12,117 nt of DNA, from contig JAGTUZ010000265.1 of the NCBI GenBank assembly GCA_018224415.1, positions 1-12,117 of the forward strand, read 5' to 3'. A program made the position numbers and the translations under genes. This document shows positions 1 to 6,171 of the stretch, piece after piece (the first letter of the stretch is position 1; each line of letters opens with the position of its first letter). This stretch comes from Bacteroidota bacterium (GTDB lineage Bacteria > Bacteroidota > Ignavibacteria > SZUA-365). The notes under the pieces were generated by a model. That model searched no databases. It was given only the letters and a program-made list of their open reading frames with translations, and had not been told where the DNA came from.

Positions 1-329
1 CCAGCCTTGCGCGTCATGGCCGACAAGGCGGTGTCGCCAATGTCCGACGAGGTCAGCCCGAGATGGATGAATCGTGATTCCTCACCGACATGCTCTGCGA
101 CATTGGTGAGAAAGGCGATCACATCGTGGTTGAGCGTCTTCTCGAGTTCGTTGATGCGGTCGACCGAAAATTCTGCCCGCTCGCGGATGACGGGGATAGC
201 TTCCTTCGGAATGAGACCCAGTTCCGCCTGCGCCTCGCAGGCGTGGATTTCGATTTCGAGCCAAGTCTTGAACTTGGCCTCGTCCGTCCAGAGCGTCCCC
301 ATTTCCGGACGCGTGTACCGTGCGATCAT
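1..329 (-). CDS. purB: Adenylosuccinate lyase, N-terminal part (cut by window edge)
   Basis: This is the N-terminal 109 codons of adenylosuccinate lyase, which cleaves SAICAR and adenylosuccinate with release of fumarate in purine synthesis. The protein begins MIARYTRPEMGTLWTDEAKF, the usual opening of bacterial PurB. It continues through a helical stretch (NHDVIAFLTNVAEH, residues about 63-76) to HLGLTSSDIGDTALS near residue 90, the conserved TSSD segment of the fumarase/aspartase superfamily that contributes to the active site. The remaining three quarters lies beyond the left edge. The ATG at 327-329 is preceded by an AGAGGAG-like ribosome site, which fixes the start. It lies 114 bp downstream of the HtrA-like gene on the same strand. 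It could be co-transcribed with that gene or have its own promoter, but I see no clear one. Identification rests on strong sequence resemblance to the family. Confidence 0.95.
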   Translation of the reverse strand, partial: MIARYTRPEMGTLWTDEAKFKTWLEIEIHACEAQAELGLIPKEAIPVIRERAEFSVDRINELEKTLNHDVIAFLTNVAEHVGEESRFIHLGLTSSDIGDTALSAMTRKA

Positions 330-443
330 GCTCTCCTCTTTCTGCAATATTTTGATGGTTCGTCTGTCGATTCTCCCTCTTCCGTCCGTCGGCCACGCAG
401 CACAGCGATTGCGATGTGTGGTGGCGAACGCAAAACCCGCGGG

Positions 444-1583
444 CTACTCCAGCTTCAGCGCGACGGGAATGATGCGATTGCTGCGCAGCACAGCGAGTTC
501 GATGCTCTCGCCGCGAAGCGCGTAACGAATCATGCCCTCGAGCACACCGATGGAATAGACCGGTTCGCCATTGGCTTTCAAAATGATATCGGCCACCTCG
601 AGACCCGAGCGGGCGGCAACGCCGTTGCGGGATGTGATCTGTGTGACGATGACCCCTTCGACGCGATCGAGGTCGTAGGCCTGCGCGATTGCTTCGTTCA
701 CCGGCTGCACGCGGAAGCCGGGAACGAATTCACGGTTGACCTTGCCGTCCTTTTTCAGAATCTCGACGAGGGTCCGTATGCGGTTGACGGGCACGGCGAA
801 ACCGAGTCCCACGCTTCCCTGATTGGGGGTGTAGATCACGGTATTGATGCCGATGACCTTGCCCTGGCTGTTGACCAGCGGACCACCACTGTTGCCGCTG
901 TTGATGGCGGCGTCGGTCTGTATCATGTTGCGGTAAATCCTTCCCTCGCTTTCCTCCAGTGCGACGTGTGTGGCGCTGACCACACCGACGGTCACGGTCG
1001 CCTTCGCACTGCTGGTCATCAGTCCAAACGGATTGCCGAAGGCGATGCTCCACTCCCCGACGATCACCTCGTCGGAGTTTCCGAGCTGGATATACGGTAA
1101 ATCGTGATCAACGTCGACCTTGAGCAGAGCGAGGTCCGTAACCGGATCGACACCGATCAGACGCGCGGGAATCTTCTCGCGATCGGTCATCGTGATGCTG
1201 ATTTCTTCCGAGCTGCCACCGGCGACATGATCGTTGGTAAGGATGTAGCCGTCAGGCGAGATGATGAATCCGCTTCCGAGCACCGGCATGAGCGAGTACT
1301 GTTCGCCGTAGAAGAGACGGAACCACGGATCGACATAGCGACGCTGCAGCTTGGATGCATTGACTCCCACCACGGCCGGACTCACACGTTCGACCGCGCG
1401 GGTGATCGCGTTCTGACGGGAATTGCTGATCTCGTCTTCCCCTTGCCGCGAGTCAGTAGCGGACCCCGATTGCATGCGGTCCTGCTCCAGACGACCGGAA
1501 TCCCCGCCGCCGGCGTTGCACGAAGGGACGGTGAACAGCAGAAGAACGGCAAAAACGGAAGAGAACGCACGGATGGATATCAT
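444..1583 (-). CDS. htrA: HtrA/Deg-type serine protease with one PDZ domain, probable lipoprotein
   Basis: This is a trypsin-like protease of the HtrA/DegP/DegQ family, which degrades or refolds damaged proteins in the cell envelope. The 379-residue protein starts with a hydrophobic signal (residues 5-20) ending in VPSC, so Cys22 is a likely lipidation site, although Pro at -2 is unusual. A polar linker (23-55) leads to the protease domain (about 60-280). The full triad is visible: His119 in LTNDHV, Asp150 in DPVTDLALL, and Ser232 in the family hallmark GNSGGP. A single PDZ domain (about 288-379) ends the protein, whereas E. coli DegP has two, so the architecture is closer to DegS or other short HtrA proteins. 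The ATG at 1581-1583 has a GAGGA site six bases upstream. It sits between plsY and purB on the same strand. The exact DegP/DegQ/DegS subtype is not determined. Confidence 0.95.
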   Translation of the reverse strand: MISIRAFSSVFAVLLLFTVPSCNAGGGDSGRLEQDRMQSGSATDSRQGEDEISNSRQNAITRAVERVSPAVVGVNASKLQRRYVDPWFRLFYGEQYSLMPVLGSGFIISPDGYILTNDHVAGGSSEEISITMTDREKIPARLIGVDPVTDLALLKVDVDHDLPYIQLGNSDEVIVGEWSIAFGNPFGLMTSSAKATVTVGVVSATHVALEESEGRIYRNMIQTDAAINSGNSGGPLVNSQGKVIGINTVIYTPNQGSVGLGFAVPVNRIRTLVEILKKDGKVNREFVPGFRVQPVNEAIAQAYDLDRVEGVIVTQITSRNGVAARSGLEVADIILKANGEPVYSIGVLEGMIRYALRGESIELAVLRSNRIIPVALKLE

Positions 1584-1632
1584 GGAAGATCCTCGATACT
1601 ATGGTCATGAAACAATCATTGCAGCTGGCGGA

Positions 1633-1708
1633 ACGCAATGTCACTGTCGCGCTGCGGTGTCACTGCCGAAACGCAATGTCACTGTCGGGGCGCGGTGTCA
1701 CTGCCGGG
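1633..1708. repeat. Four-copy 19-bp tandem repeat at the plsY 3' end
   Basis: Four head-to-tail 19-bp units start at 1633, 1652, 1671 and 1690. Copies 1 and 3 are nearly identical (acgcaatgtcactgtcg plus two bases), and copies 2 and 4 form a second variant (gcggtgtcactgccg core), giving a 38-bp higher-order period. Every copy holds the core RTGTCACTGYCG. Read on the minus strand, each copy contains TGA. Because 19 is one more than a multiple of three, the TGAs at 1698, 1679 and 1660 fall in three different frames. The first of these is the actual stop codon of plsY, whose last codons lie inside copy 4. The array fills most of the 114-bp gap between plsY and the htrA-like gene. Confidence 0.9.
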
Positions 1709-2321
1709 ATCGCAGCAGCGTGGCAAGCGGCCCGAGATGCCGGAGCATCACAAGCACTGATAGCAGGAACAGGGCTGTCACGAACGCGACGGTATCGGGC
1801 ATCGGATGCGGCCGCACGTAGCGGAACACCTCCGAGGCGACAAGAACGGTAAACGGTGCGAGCAGAATCGCTGCGATATTCGCGATATGCACGTCGCGCG
1901 TTCTCCAGTACGCCGCGAGCCAGTAGAGGCACCAGAGCACGATGAACAGCGGAGCGAACAACAGCGATGCGCCTGCCGCGGGGGCCAGTCCGCGACCACC
2001 TTTCCAGCCGATCCATGGTGAGTAGTTATGGCCGAGCACCACGCCAAGAAGTGCCGCCGCCTCGGTGATCACGTCCCCGGGATGGACAATCAGAAGCATA
2101 AGCTGCGGAATCGCGCCCTTCGCGAGATCGATGAGCAGCACCGCCACACCGATGCCCTTCGACCGAGTCACCTCGAAGGCGTTGAGCGTCCCGATATTCC
2201 CGCTGCCTTCCACACGCAGGTCTTTCTTCGTTCCTTTTCGGACGAGCAGGTATGCTGTCGGAACGGATCCGACAAGGAAGGAGAACAGGGCGACGAGGAT
2301 GGGAAGCAGCAGAGTATTCAT
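1698..2321 (-). CDS. plsY: Acyl-phosphate:glycerol-3-phosphate acyltransferase PlsY-like membrane protein
   Basis: PlsY transfers an acyl group from acyl phosphate to glycerol 3-phosphate, the first step of phospholipid synthesis, in the inner membrane. This 207-residue protein has the family length and about five membrane spans. The three conserved cytoplasmic motifs are recognisable: GSVPTAYLL (18-26) followed by GSGNIGTLNAF (39-49), DLAKGAIP (65-72), and GHNYSPWIGWKGGRG (97-111). They differ from the textbook forms (GATN is GTLN here, and KGGKGVAT is KGGRGLAP), so this is a divergent subfamily. The frame stays open upstream to 2483, but those 54 residues are Arg-rich and unlike the family. 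I chose the ATG at 2319-2321, with an alternative at 2336; neither has a good ribosome site. Its stop lies inside a 19-bp tandem repeat. It is divergent from sppA. Confidence 0.88.
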   Translation of the reverse strand: MNTLLLPILVALFSFLVGSVPTAYLLVRKGTKKDLRVEGSGNIGTLNAFEVTRSKGIGVAVLLIDLAKGAIPQLMLLIVHPGDVITEAAALLGVVLGHNYSPWIGWKGGRGLAPAAGASLLFAPLFIVLWCLYWLAAYWRTRDVHIANIAAILLAPFTVLVASEVFRYVRPHPMPDTVAFVTALFLLSVLVMLRHLGPLATLLRSRQ

Positions 2322-2542
2322 CTTTAAAATATACATCACGAAACGGTCAGAATCCCGTGCAAACAGACATCCCTGCCAAGGAAATCTCCGGTCATCCCGA
2401 AATTTGGTCCGGGACCGCGCCCGGAGCACGCTTCCCCGCAGCATCCGGATTTCGAACGCGACAACACGATGCGCGAACAGCATCGATATGCAGGTGGCAA
2501 CACCGATGTACTCGTGGCAGCGTTAGCCCCTCATATTTGCAC

Positions 2543-2556
2543 CACTTACGGAAGTG
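2543..2556. promoter_or_regulatory. Short inverted repeat upstream of the sppA promoter
   Basis: The sequence cactt-acgg-aagtg is a 5-bp inverted repeat with a 4-base loop, followed by five T residues, ending eight bases before the putative -35 box. Its position suits an activator or repressor operator; the trailing T run also allows a weak terminator. The arms are short, so it may be chance. Confidence 0.3.
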
Positions 2557-2563
2557 TTTTTCA

Positions 2564-2592
2564 TTGACAATAGTACATTATTTTCGTAACTT
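2564..2592 (+). promoter_or_regulatory. Putative sigma-70-type promoter for sppA
   Basis: A perfect TTGACA box at 2564-2569 is followed, after 17 bases, by taactt at 2587-2592, a partial match to TATAAT. The taacttgg string also partly resembles the Bacteroidetes -7 element (TAnnTTTG). It lies in the AT-rich part of the leader and would give a 5' untranslated region of roughly 40 bases before the sppA ATG. Confidence 0.5.
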
Positions 2593-2641
2593 GGTAATCC
2601 ACAATAAGTTAGTGGGAACAGACACGCAGTACCGGAGAATG

Positions 2642-3568
2642 ATGAGCAACAGCGGGAAATGGATTTTGGGTATCGTCGTGGGATTCGCGGGATTTGCTTT
2701 TCTCGTGATGGCGCTTTCCTTTTTTGTCCTGTCCACCGCCATCACCAGCGATACCAGCTCCGATGCCGTGGAAGAAAGCTACGGCGGCAGCAGTACTGAA
2801 CGCGTGGCGGTCATCGATATCCGGGAAATAATCGTTGATGCCGAGGATGTCATTCGTCAGTTGCGGAAATACAGCAAACGATCGACGGTCAAGGCCGTTG
2901 TGCTCCGCCTCGACTCTCCCGGCGGAGCGGTAGTTCCCAGCCATGAAATTTACGAGGAAGTCAAGCGCATCCGCCGGCTGGGCAAACCCGTCGTGGCCTC
3001 CATGGGTTCGGTTGCGGCGAGCGGGGCATACTATATCGCCTGCGCTGCCGACCGCATCGTTGCCAATCCGGGCAGTATCACGGGCAGTATCGGGGTTGTC
3101 AGCGAGTTTGCCAGTTTCCAGCCGCTACTCGAGAAAATCGGTATCGAGAGCACAACGATCACCAGCGGGGAGTTCAAGGACACCGGCAATCCCACCAGAC
3201 GCATGCGTCCCGAGGAGAGAGCATATCTCCAACACACCATCGACGACATCTATGAGCAGTTCGTCGGAATCGTGGTTGCGGGAAGAACGCTTACCGAGGA
3301 TTCCGTACGCGCGCTCGCGGACGGCCGCATTTTCACAGGCCAGCAGGCGTACGCGAATGGTCTGGTGGACACGCTCGGTACGATGGATATGGCGATCCGG
3401 CTCGCCGGGACGCTCGGAAAGATTTCCGGCGAACCCCGTGTGACGCGTGAGCGCGAGCGGGAAACGCTGCTCGATATGTTGGTTGGCACGCGTGCCCGTC
3501 GGTCCATCGAAGGCATGGGCGCGCAGTTGAAGCCGGCTTCCCCAGTGGAATATCGATTGTTTTATTAA
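2642..3568 (+). CDS. sppA: Signal peptide peptidase SppA (short form)
   Basis: SppA is a membrane-anchored serine protease that clears remnant signal peptides. The 308-residue protein has one N-terminal membrane span (about 8-31) and a ClpP/crotonase-fold S49 peptidase domain (about 53-260). The oxyanion segment is LDSPGG (90-95). The predicted nucleophile is Ser127 in SVAASGAYY and the general base is Lys179 in SGEFKDTG. The 52-residue Ser-Lys spacing matches the dyad spacing I recall for Bacillus SppA (S147/K199). It is the short, single-domain form, unlike the duplicated E. coli protein. Two ATGs are adjacent (2639 and 2642); the GGAG at 2634-2637 is better placed for 2642. The frame is open upstream to 2252, but that extension overlaps the promoter. 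It is the first gene of the plus-strand run and ends 23 bp before the HU gene. Confidence 0.94.
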   Translation: MSNSGKWILGIVVGFAGFAFLVMALSFFVLSTAITSDTSSDAVEESYGGSSTERVAVIDIREIIVDAEDVIRQLRKYSKRSTVKAVVLRLDSPGGAVVPSHEIYEEVKRIRRLGKPVVASMGSVAASGAYYIACAADRIVANPGSITGSIGVVSEFASFQPLLEKIGIESTTITSGEFKDTGNPTRRMRPEERAYLQHTIDDIYEQFVGIVVAGRTLTEDSVRALADGRIFTGQQAYANGLVDTLGTMDMAIRLAGTLGKISGEPRVTRERERETLLDMLVGTRARRSIEGMGAQLKPASPVEYRLFY

Positions 3569-3591
3569 CCTCCAACTTCAAGGGGTACGAC

Positions 3592-3885
3592 GTGACAAAA
3601 GCAGACATCGTCGATAATATCGCGGCCGCGACCGGTCTGACAAAAGTCGAGACCGAAGCGGTGGTTGATGGCTTCCTCGCGACGGTGAGCCAGGCGCTAC
3701 GGGACGGAAATTCCATTGAGATTCGGGGTTTCGGCAGCTTCAAGGTGAAAAAGCGGAAGGCACGCATGGCCCGCAACCCGCGCACCGGTGAGGAGGTTTT
3801 TGTCGACGAGCATTATGTCCCCGTCTTCAAGGTCTCGAAGGAACTGCGTTCCGGTGTCGACCAGAATCTGAAAGCGAAGGAGTGA
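3592..3885 (+). CDS. hup: HU/IHF-family DNA-binding protein
   Basis: This is a small histone-like protein that bends and compacts DNA as a dimer. The 97 residues align along their whole length with HU: an N-terminal helical pair (MTKADIVDNIAAATGLTKVETEAVV), then GFGSFKVKKRKARMARNPRTGEEV (residues about 46-69). This contains the family signature and the Arg-Asn-Pro tip that intercalates at DNA kinks. A basic C-terminal helix follows. The start is a GTG at 3592-3594 with AGGGG at 3581-3585, six bases upstream, which supports it over internal starts. The stop TGA overlaps the ATG of the next gene by one base, implying translational coupling. HU versus IHF subtype is not resolved; the sequence looks closer to HU. 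Confidence 0.95.
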   Translation: MTKADIVDNIAAATGLTKVETEAVVDGFLATVSQALRDGNSIEIRGFGSFKVKKRKARMARNPRTGEEVFVDEHYVPVFKVSKELRSGVDQNLKAKE

Positions 3886-4637
3886 TGGCAAAAGAAGCAC
3901 AGACCTGTTCATCCTGCGGTTCCGCTCTCGCCGCTACCGCCACTATTTGCGATGTGTGCGGGCACGACATGCGCGATGACGCGAAGCGCGAGTCCACTCT
4001 CGCAGCGGCTCCCCCCGTAGCGGCGGGACAGCAGACACGGAAACCTGTCCGCAAGACCGGGAAAAAGCCGGCGGCCGCGGCTGCCGCAGCGCTGTTCAAC
4101 ACGCCACAGTGGATTGCCATCGTGGTCGCCGCGTTCATTCTCGGTGGCGTCGTTGGAGCCTCGCTGGTGCCAACGCACGATCACGGCGATGCGGCGATGG
4201 CGACACAGGGCACCCCACCGGAAGCCCAGGCGGATCTGACACGACTCAACGAGACACGTGCCGCTGCGGAAGCGAATCCGGACAGCCCGGACGCCCTGCT
4301 CGCCTATGCGCATGCCCTGCACGACTCCGGTTTCCCGGAACAGGCGATTGTCCAATACCGGCGGTATCTCGCGTTCGAACCAGACAATCCCGATGCACGA
4401 GTTGATCTTGGAATTTGTTATTTTGAAACCAAAGACTATCCCACAGCCATCGCTGAAATGGAAAAGGCGGTTGCCAGTAACCCCGATCATCAGTTGGGGA
4501 ATTACAATCTCGGGATCGTCAACCTGAACGCCGGAAACAAGGAGAAGGCGCGGGAGTGGTTCGAGAAGGCGAGGGACATCAATCCCTCTTCCCCGCACGG
4601 AGTGAACGCGGCCCAACTGCTCGAGCAGCAGTTCTGA
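3885..4637 (+). CDS. Zinc-ribbon, single-TM, TPR-repeat membrane protein
   Basis: This 250-residue protein has three visible parts. An N-terminal zinc ribbon contains Cys8-Cys11 and Cys22-Cys25 (CxxC-x10-CxxC). An Ala/Pro/Lys-rich linker leads to one transmembrane helix (about 76-95). A C-terminal helical domain with about three TPR units (roughly 135-236) shows motifs such as PDNPDARVDLGICYFETKDYPTAIAEMEKA. Topology is probably cytoplasmic zinc ribbon and exported TPR domain, since the TPR side follows the span, but this is inferred. TPR units normally hold partner proteins, so it may link a cytoplasmic signal to an envelope complex; no function is known to me. The ATG at 3885 overlaps the HU stop by one base and has AAGGAG just upstream, inside the HU gene. 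No catalytic residues are evident. Confidence 0.88.
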   Translation: MAKEAQTCSSCGSALAATATICDVCGHDMRDDAKRESTLAAAPPVAAGQQTRKPVRKTGKKPAAAAAAALFNTPQWIAIVVAAFILGGVVGASLVPTHDHGDAAMATQGTPPEAQADLTRLNETRAAAEANPDSPDALLAYAHALHDSGFPEQAIVQYRRYLAFEPDNPDARVDLGICYFETKDYPTAIAEMEKAVASNPDHQLGNYNLGIVNLNAGNKEKAREWFEKARDINPSSPHGVNAAQLLEQQF

Positions 4638-4704
4638 TCCTGTAAAATCGAAAGCAGATAGATAATTCACATTTCATTCCACGATTCTTGATTGGAGGTA
4701 CCCC

Positions 4705-4800
4705 ATGCCTTGCGGCAAGAAAAGAAAGCGCCATAAAATGGCGACGCACAAGCGCAAAAAGCGCCTGCGCAAGAACCGGCACAAGAAGAAAAACCGCTAG
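4705..4800 (+). CDS. 31-aa highly basic AURKAIP1/COX24-like (bS22-type) protein
   Basis: This is a tiny gene encoding MPCGKKRKRHKM followed by a Lys/Arg/His-rich stretch and ending at TAG 4798-4800. About two thirds of the 31 residues are Lys, Arg or His. The pattern KKRKRHKM...HKRKKRLRKNRHKKK resembles the AURKAIP1/COX24 domain, known from the mycobacterial small-subunit ribosomal protein bS22, and short proteins of this type occur in Bacteroidetes. It probably binds ribosomal RNA. Reality is supported by an excellent GGAGG (4694-4698) six bases before the ATG and by the 67-bp AT-rich spacer upstream, which may hold its own promoter. The HIT gene starts 10 bp downstream. Family assignment is by pattern recognition only. 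Confidence 0.82.
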   Translation: MPCGKKRKRHKMATHKRKKRLRKNRHKKKNR

Positions 4801-4810
4801 TCGCTGACCT

Positions 4811-5332
4811 ATGGATAGACTCTGGTCTCCCTGGAGATCACAGTACATTCAGACATTCGGCACGGAACAGGAAGGCAAGGGCTGCGTGTTTTGCGAGGCC
4901 CTTGCGTCTTCCGACGACGACGCCCGTTTTCTCGTGCGCCGTCATTTGCATTGTTTCACGATGCTGAATCTCTACCCGTACAACAGCGGCCATCTTCTGA
5001 TTATCCCGCATCAGCACACCGGCTCGTATGCCGACCTGTCGCAGGAAGCGTATTCAGAGATGACCGGGTTGCTGCGTGACTGGATGCGCGTCCTCGAGAC
5101 GGTCATGCATCCACAGGGGTTCAACATCGGGTCCAATGTCGGCCGCGTTGGTGGCGCGGGTATCGATCAGCATGTCCACATGCACATCGTCCCCCGCTGG
5201 AGCGGCGACGCCAACTTCATGCCGGTGATCGCCGACACAAAGGTGATTTCAGAGTCAATGGACGACACCATGCGCAAACTCCGCGCTGCGTACGATGCGC
5301 TGGATGTCCACTCTTCCGACCCGGAACACTGA
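4811..5332 (+). CDS. HIT-family protein, Ap4A phosphorylase-like
   Basis: HIT proteins are nucleotide hydrolases or transferases acting through a histidine triad. This 173-residue protein carries HVHMHIVP (His121, His123, His125), where the middle histidine is the expected nucleophile. It shows the blocks RLWSPWRSQYI (3-13), NLYPYNSGHLLIIP (53-66), VPRWSGDANFMPVI (127-140) and KVI (144-146). These closely resemble the mycobacterial diadenosine tetraphosphate phosphorylase (Rv2613c type) rather than short HINT proteins. A CVFC pair (Cys25/Cys28) could join histidines in binding zinc, as in some HIT proteins. The likely role is breakdown of Ap4A or related dinucleotides, but substrate is inferred. 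The start at 4811 lacks a strong ribosome site and may rely on coupling to the small gene 10 bp upstream. YtxH follows after 28 bp. Confidence 0.9.
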   Translation: MDRLWSPWRSQYIQTFGTEQEGKGCVFCEALASSDDDARFLVRRHLHCFTMLNLYPYNSGHLLIIPHQHTGSYADLSQEAYSEMTGLLRDWMRVLETVMHPQGFNIGSNVGRVGGAGIDQHVHMHIVPRWSGDANFMPVIADTKVISESMDDTMRKLRAAYDALDVHSSDPEH

Positions 5333-5360
5333 TATACAACCAGAACGAAAGGATAACGTT

Positions 5361-5759
5361 ATGTCTGACAACGCAACACGAAACCTCATGCTTGGCTTCC
5401 TCTCCGGCGCCGTGATCGGCGGGGTCGTGGCACTCCTCTACGCCCCGAAACCTGGCAAGGAACTTCGCGGCGAACTGCTGAACAAAGGCGGGGTTCTCGC
5501 TGACGACATCGAGGATTATCTGCACGATGCGCAGGAAAAGGCCCGCACCATCATCAACGATGGCAAGGACAAATCCAGCGCACTGATCACTGACGCAAAG
5601 CGTCGGGCAGACGGCCTGCTCAAAGACGCCGAGCACATTCTCAGTGGTGCCAAGCAGCGTGTGAATGAGGAAGGCGACCGCCTGAAGACCGCCGTCAAGG
5701 CCGGTGTGGATGCCTACAAGGACGAGCGCGATACTCCCGCATCGGAAGGAAAGGCGTAG
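5361..5759 (+). CDS. YtxH-like membrane-anchored protein
   Basis: The 132-residue protein begins with a short polar tail and one Gly-rich membrane span (about 9-28, LMLGFLSGAVIGGVVALLYA). This is followed immediately by APKPGKELRGEL, the junction motif typical of YtxH. The rest (about 40-120) is a charged, probably helical or coiled domain with recurrent K/A/D/E spacing. YtxH proteins are linked to stress in Bacillus but have no defined biochemical role. The ATG at 5361 has AAAGGA (5348-5353) seven bases upstream, and it was chosen over the longer open frame from 5295, which would run back into the HIT gene. Together with the next gene it mirrors the Bacillus ytxG-ytxH pairing, in reversed order. 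Confidence 0.9.
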   Translation: MSDNATRNLMLGFLSGAVIGGVVALLYAPKPGKELRGELLNKGGVLADDIEDYLHDAQEKARTIINDGKDKSSALITDAKRRADGLLKDAEHILSGAKQRVNEEGDRLKTAVKAGVDAYKDERDTPASEGKA

Positions 5760-5770
5760 GAGGTCCCACC

Positions 5771-6163
5771 GTGGAGAACCTACAGGAAATACTGCTCCTC
5801 CTTCTGACCATCGGGGGATTGGTCCTTGTCGTCATGATGATCACTGTGCTTGTTGCGATGCGCAAGGCGCTGCAAACGATCGGGAACGATATCCGCAGGC
5901 TGAGCGATCAATCGATGCCGATTCTTGAACAGGTCAAGGTGACCATCAAACAAATGGGCGAAGCCCTCACAGTCATCACGGACAACAGGGAAACGCTAGC
6001 CGCCGCTTCGGAAAACGTACGCAAGGTCACGGAGAATATCTACCGTCTCGAAAGCATCCTGCAGGAGCAGATCGAGCCCAGCGCGATCGGTCTCGCACGT
6101 CGCCTTGCCGGACTGCGCCGCGGCATCGACACCTTTCTCGCACAGTGGCGTCAAGGGCGCTGA
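5771..6163 (+). CDS. DUF948-like single-pass membrane protein (YtxG-type)
   Basis: The 130-residue protein has an N-terminal membrane helix (about 6-30, rich in Leu/Val/Met). It is followed by a long, charged amphipathic region (33-104) with features of a coiled coil, including QTIGNDIRRLSDQSMPILEQVKVTIKQM. This layout matches DUF948 proteins. The C-terminus is basic (LARRLAGLRRGIDTFLAQWRQGR). The start is GTG at 5771, supported by a perfect AGGAGG at 5758-5763 that overlaps the YtxH stop, spaced seven bases away. Close packing with the YtxH gene suggests a shared envelope function, perhaps as partners. No enzyme motif is present. Assignment to DUF948 is moderately certain because the family is defined mainly by layout. 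Confidence 0.78.
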   Translation: MENLQEILLLLLTIGGLVLVVMMITVLVAMRKALQTIGNDIRRLSDQSMPILEQVKVTIKQMGEALTVITDNRETLAAASENVRKVTENIYRLESILQEQIEPSAIGLARRLAGLRRGIDTFLAQWRQGR

Positions 6164-6171
6164 AGAAAGCG

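Larger units (their letters stand above)
2322..2641. promoter_or_regulatory. Divergent plsY/sppA leader region, no gene seen
   Basis: This 320-bp stretch separates plsY (minus) from sppA (plus). Both gene frames stay open far into it, but the resulting peptides (Arg- and Ser-rich, unlike either family) look like chance read-through. The part nearest sppA (about 2530-2630) is clearly more AT-rich than the surroundings and carries an inverted repeat and a sigma-70-like promoter, annotated separately. The plsY-proximal half holds an AT-rich patch (tttaaaatata near 2322-2333), but I could not assign a plsY promoter. Confidence 0.6.

Noticed and set aside
90..1100. 336-codon open frame on the plus strand opposite purB and the htrA-like gene
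   Set aside because: It is antisense to two clearly recognisable proteins. Its translation has no family features and mirrors the codon bias of the GC-rich genes on the other strand.
1633..1708. CRISPR array
   Set aside because: The units are contiguous with no unique spacers, only 19 bp long, and no cas gene is nearby.
2322..2483. 54-residue N-terminal extension of plsY
   Set aside because: The extension is Arg-rich and unlike any PlsY N-terminus; the membrane protein naturally begins at the internal Met (MNTLLLPILV).
2252..2641. N-terminal extension of sppA
   Set aside because: The frame is open, but it would cover the promoter and part of plsY, and the peptide is low-quality Arg/Ser-rich sequence. 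The membrane anchor and ribosome site fit the ATG at 2642.
6145..6171. Earlier GTG start for the UbiA-family protein
   Set aside because: It would overlap the DUF948-like gene by 19 bp and has no better ribosome site; the ATG at 6172 gives a family-like N-terminus.
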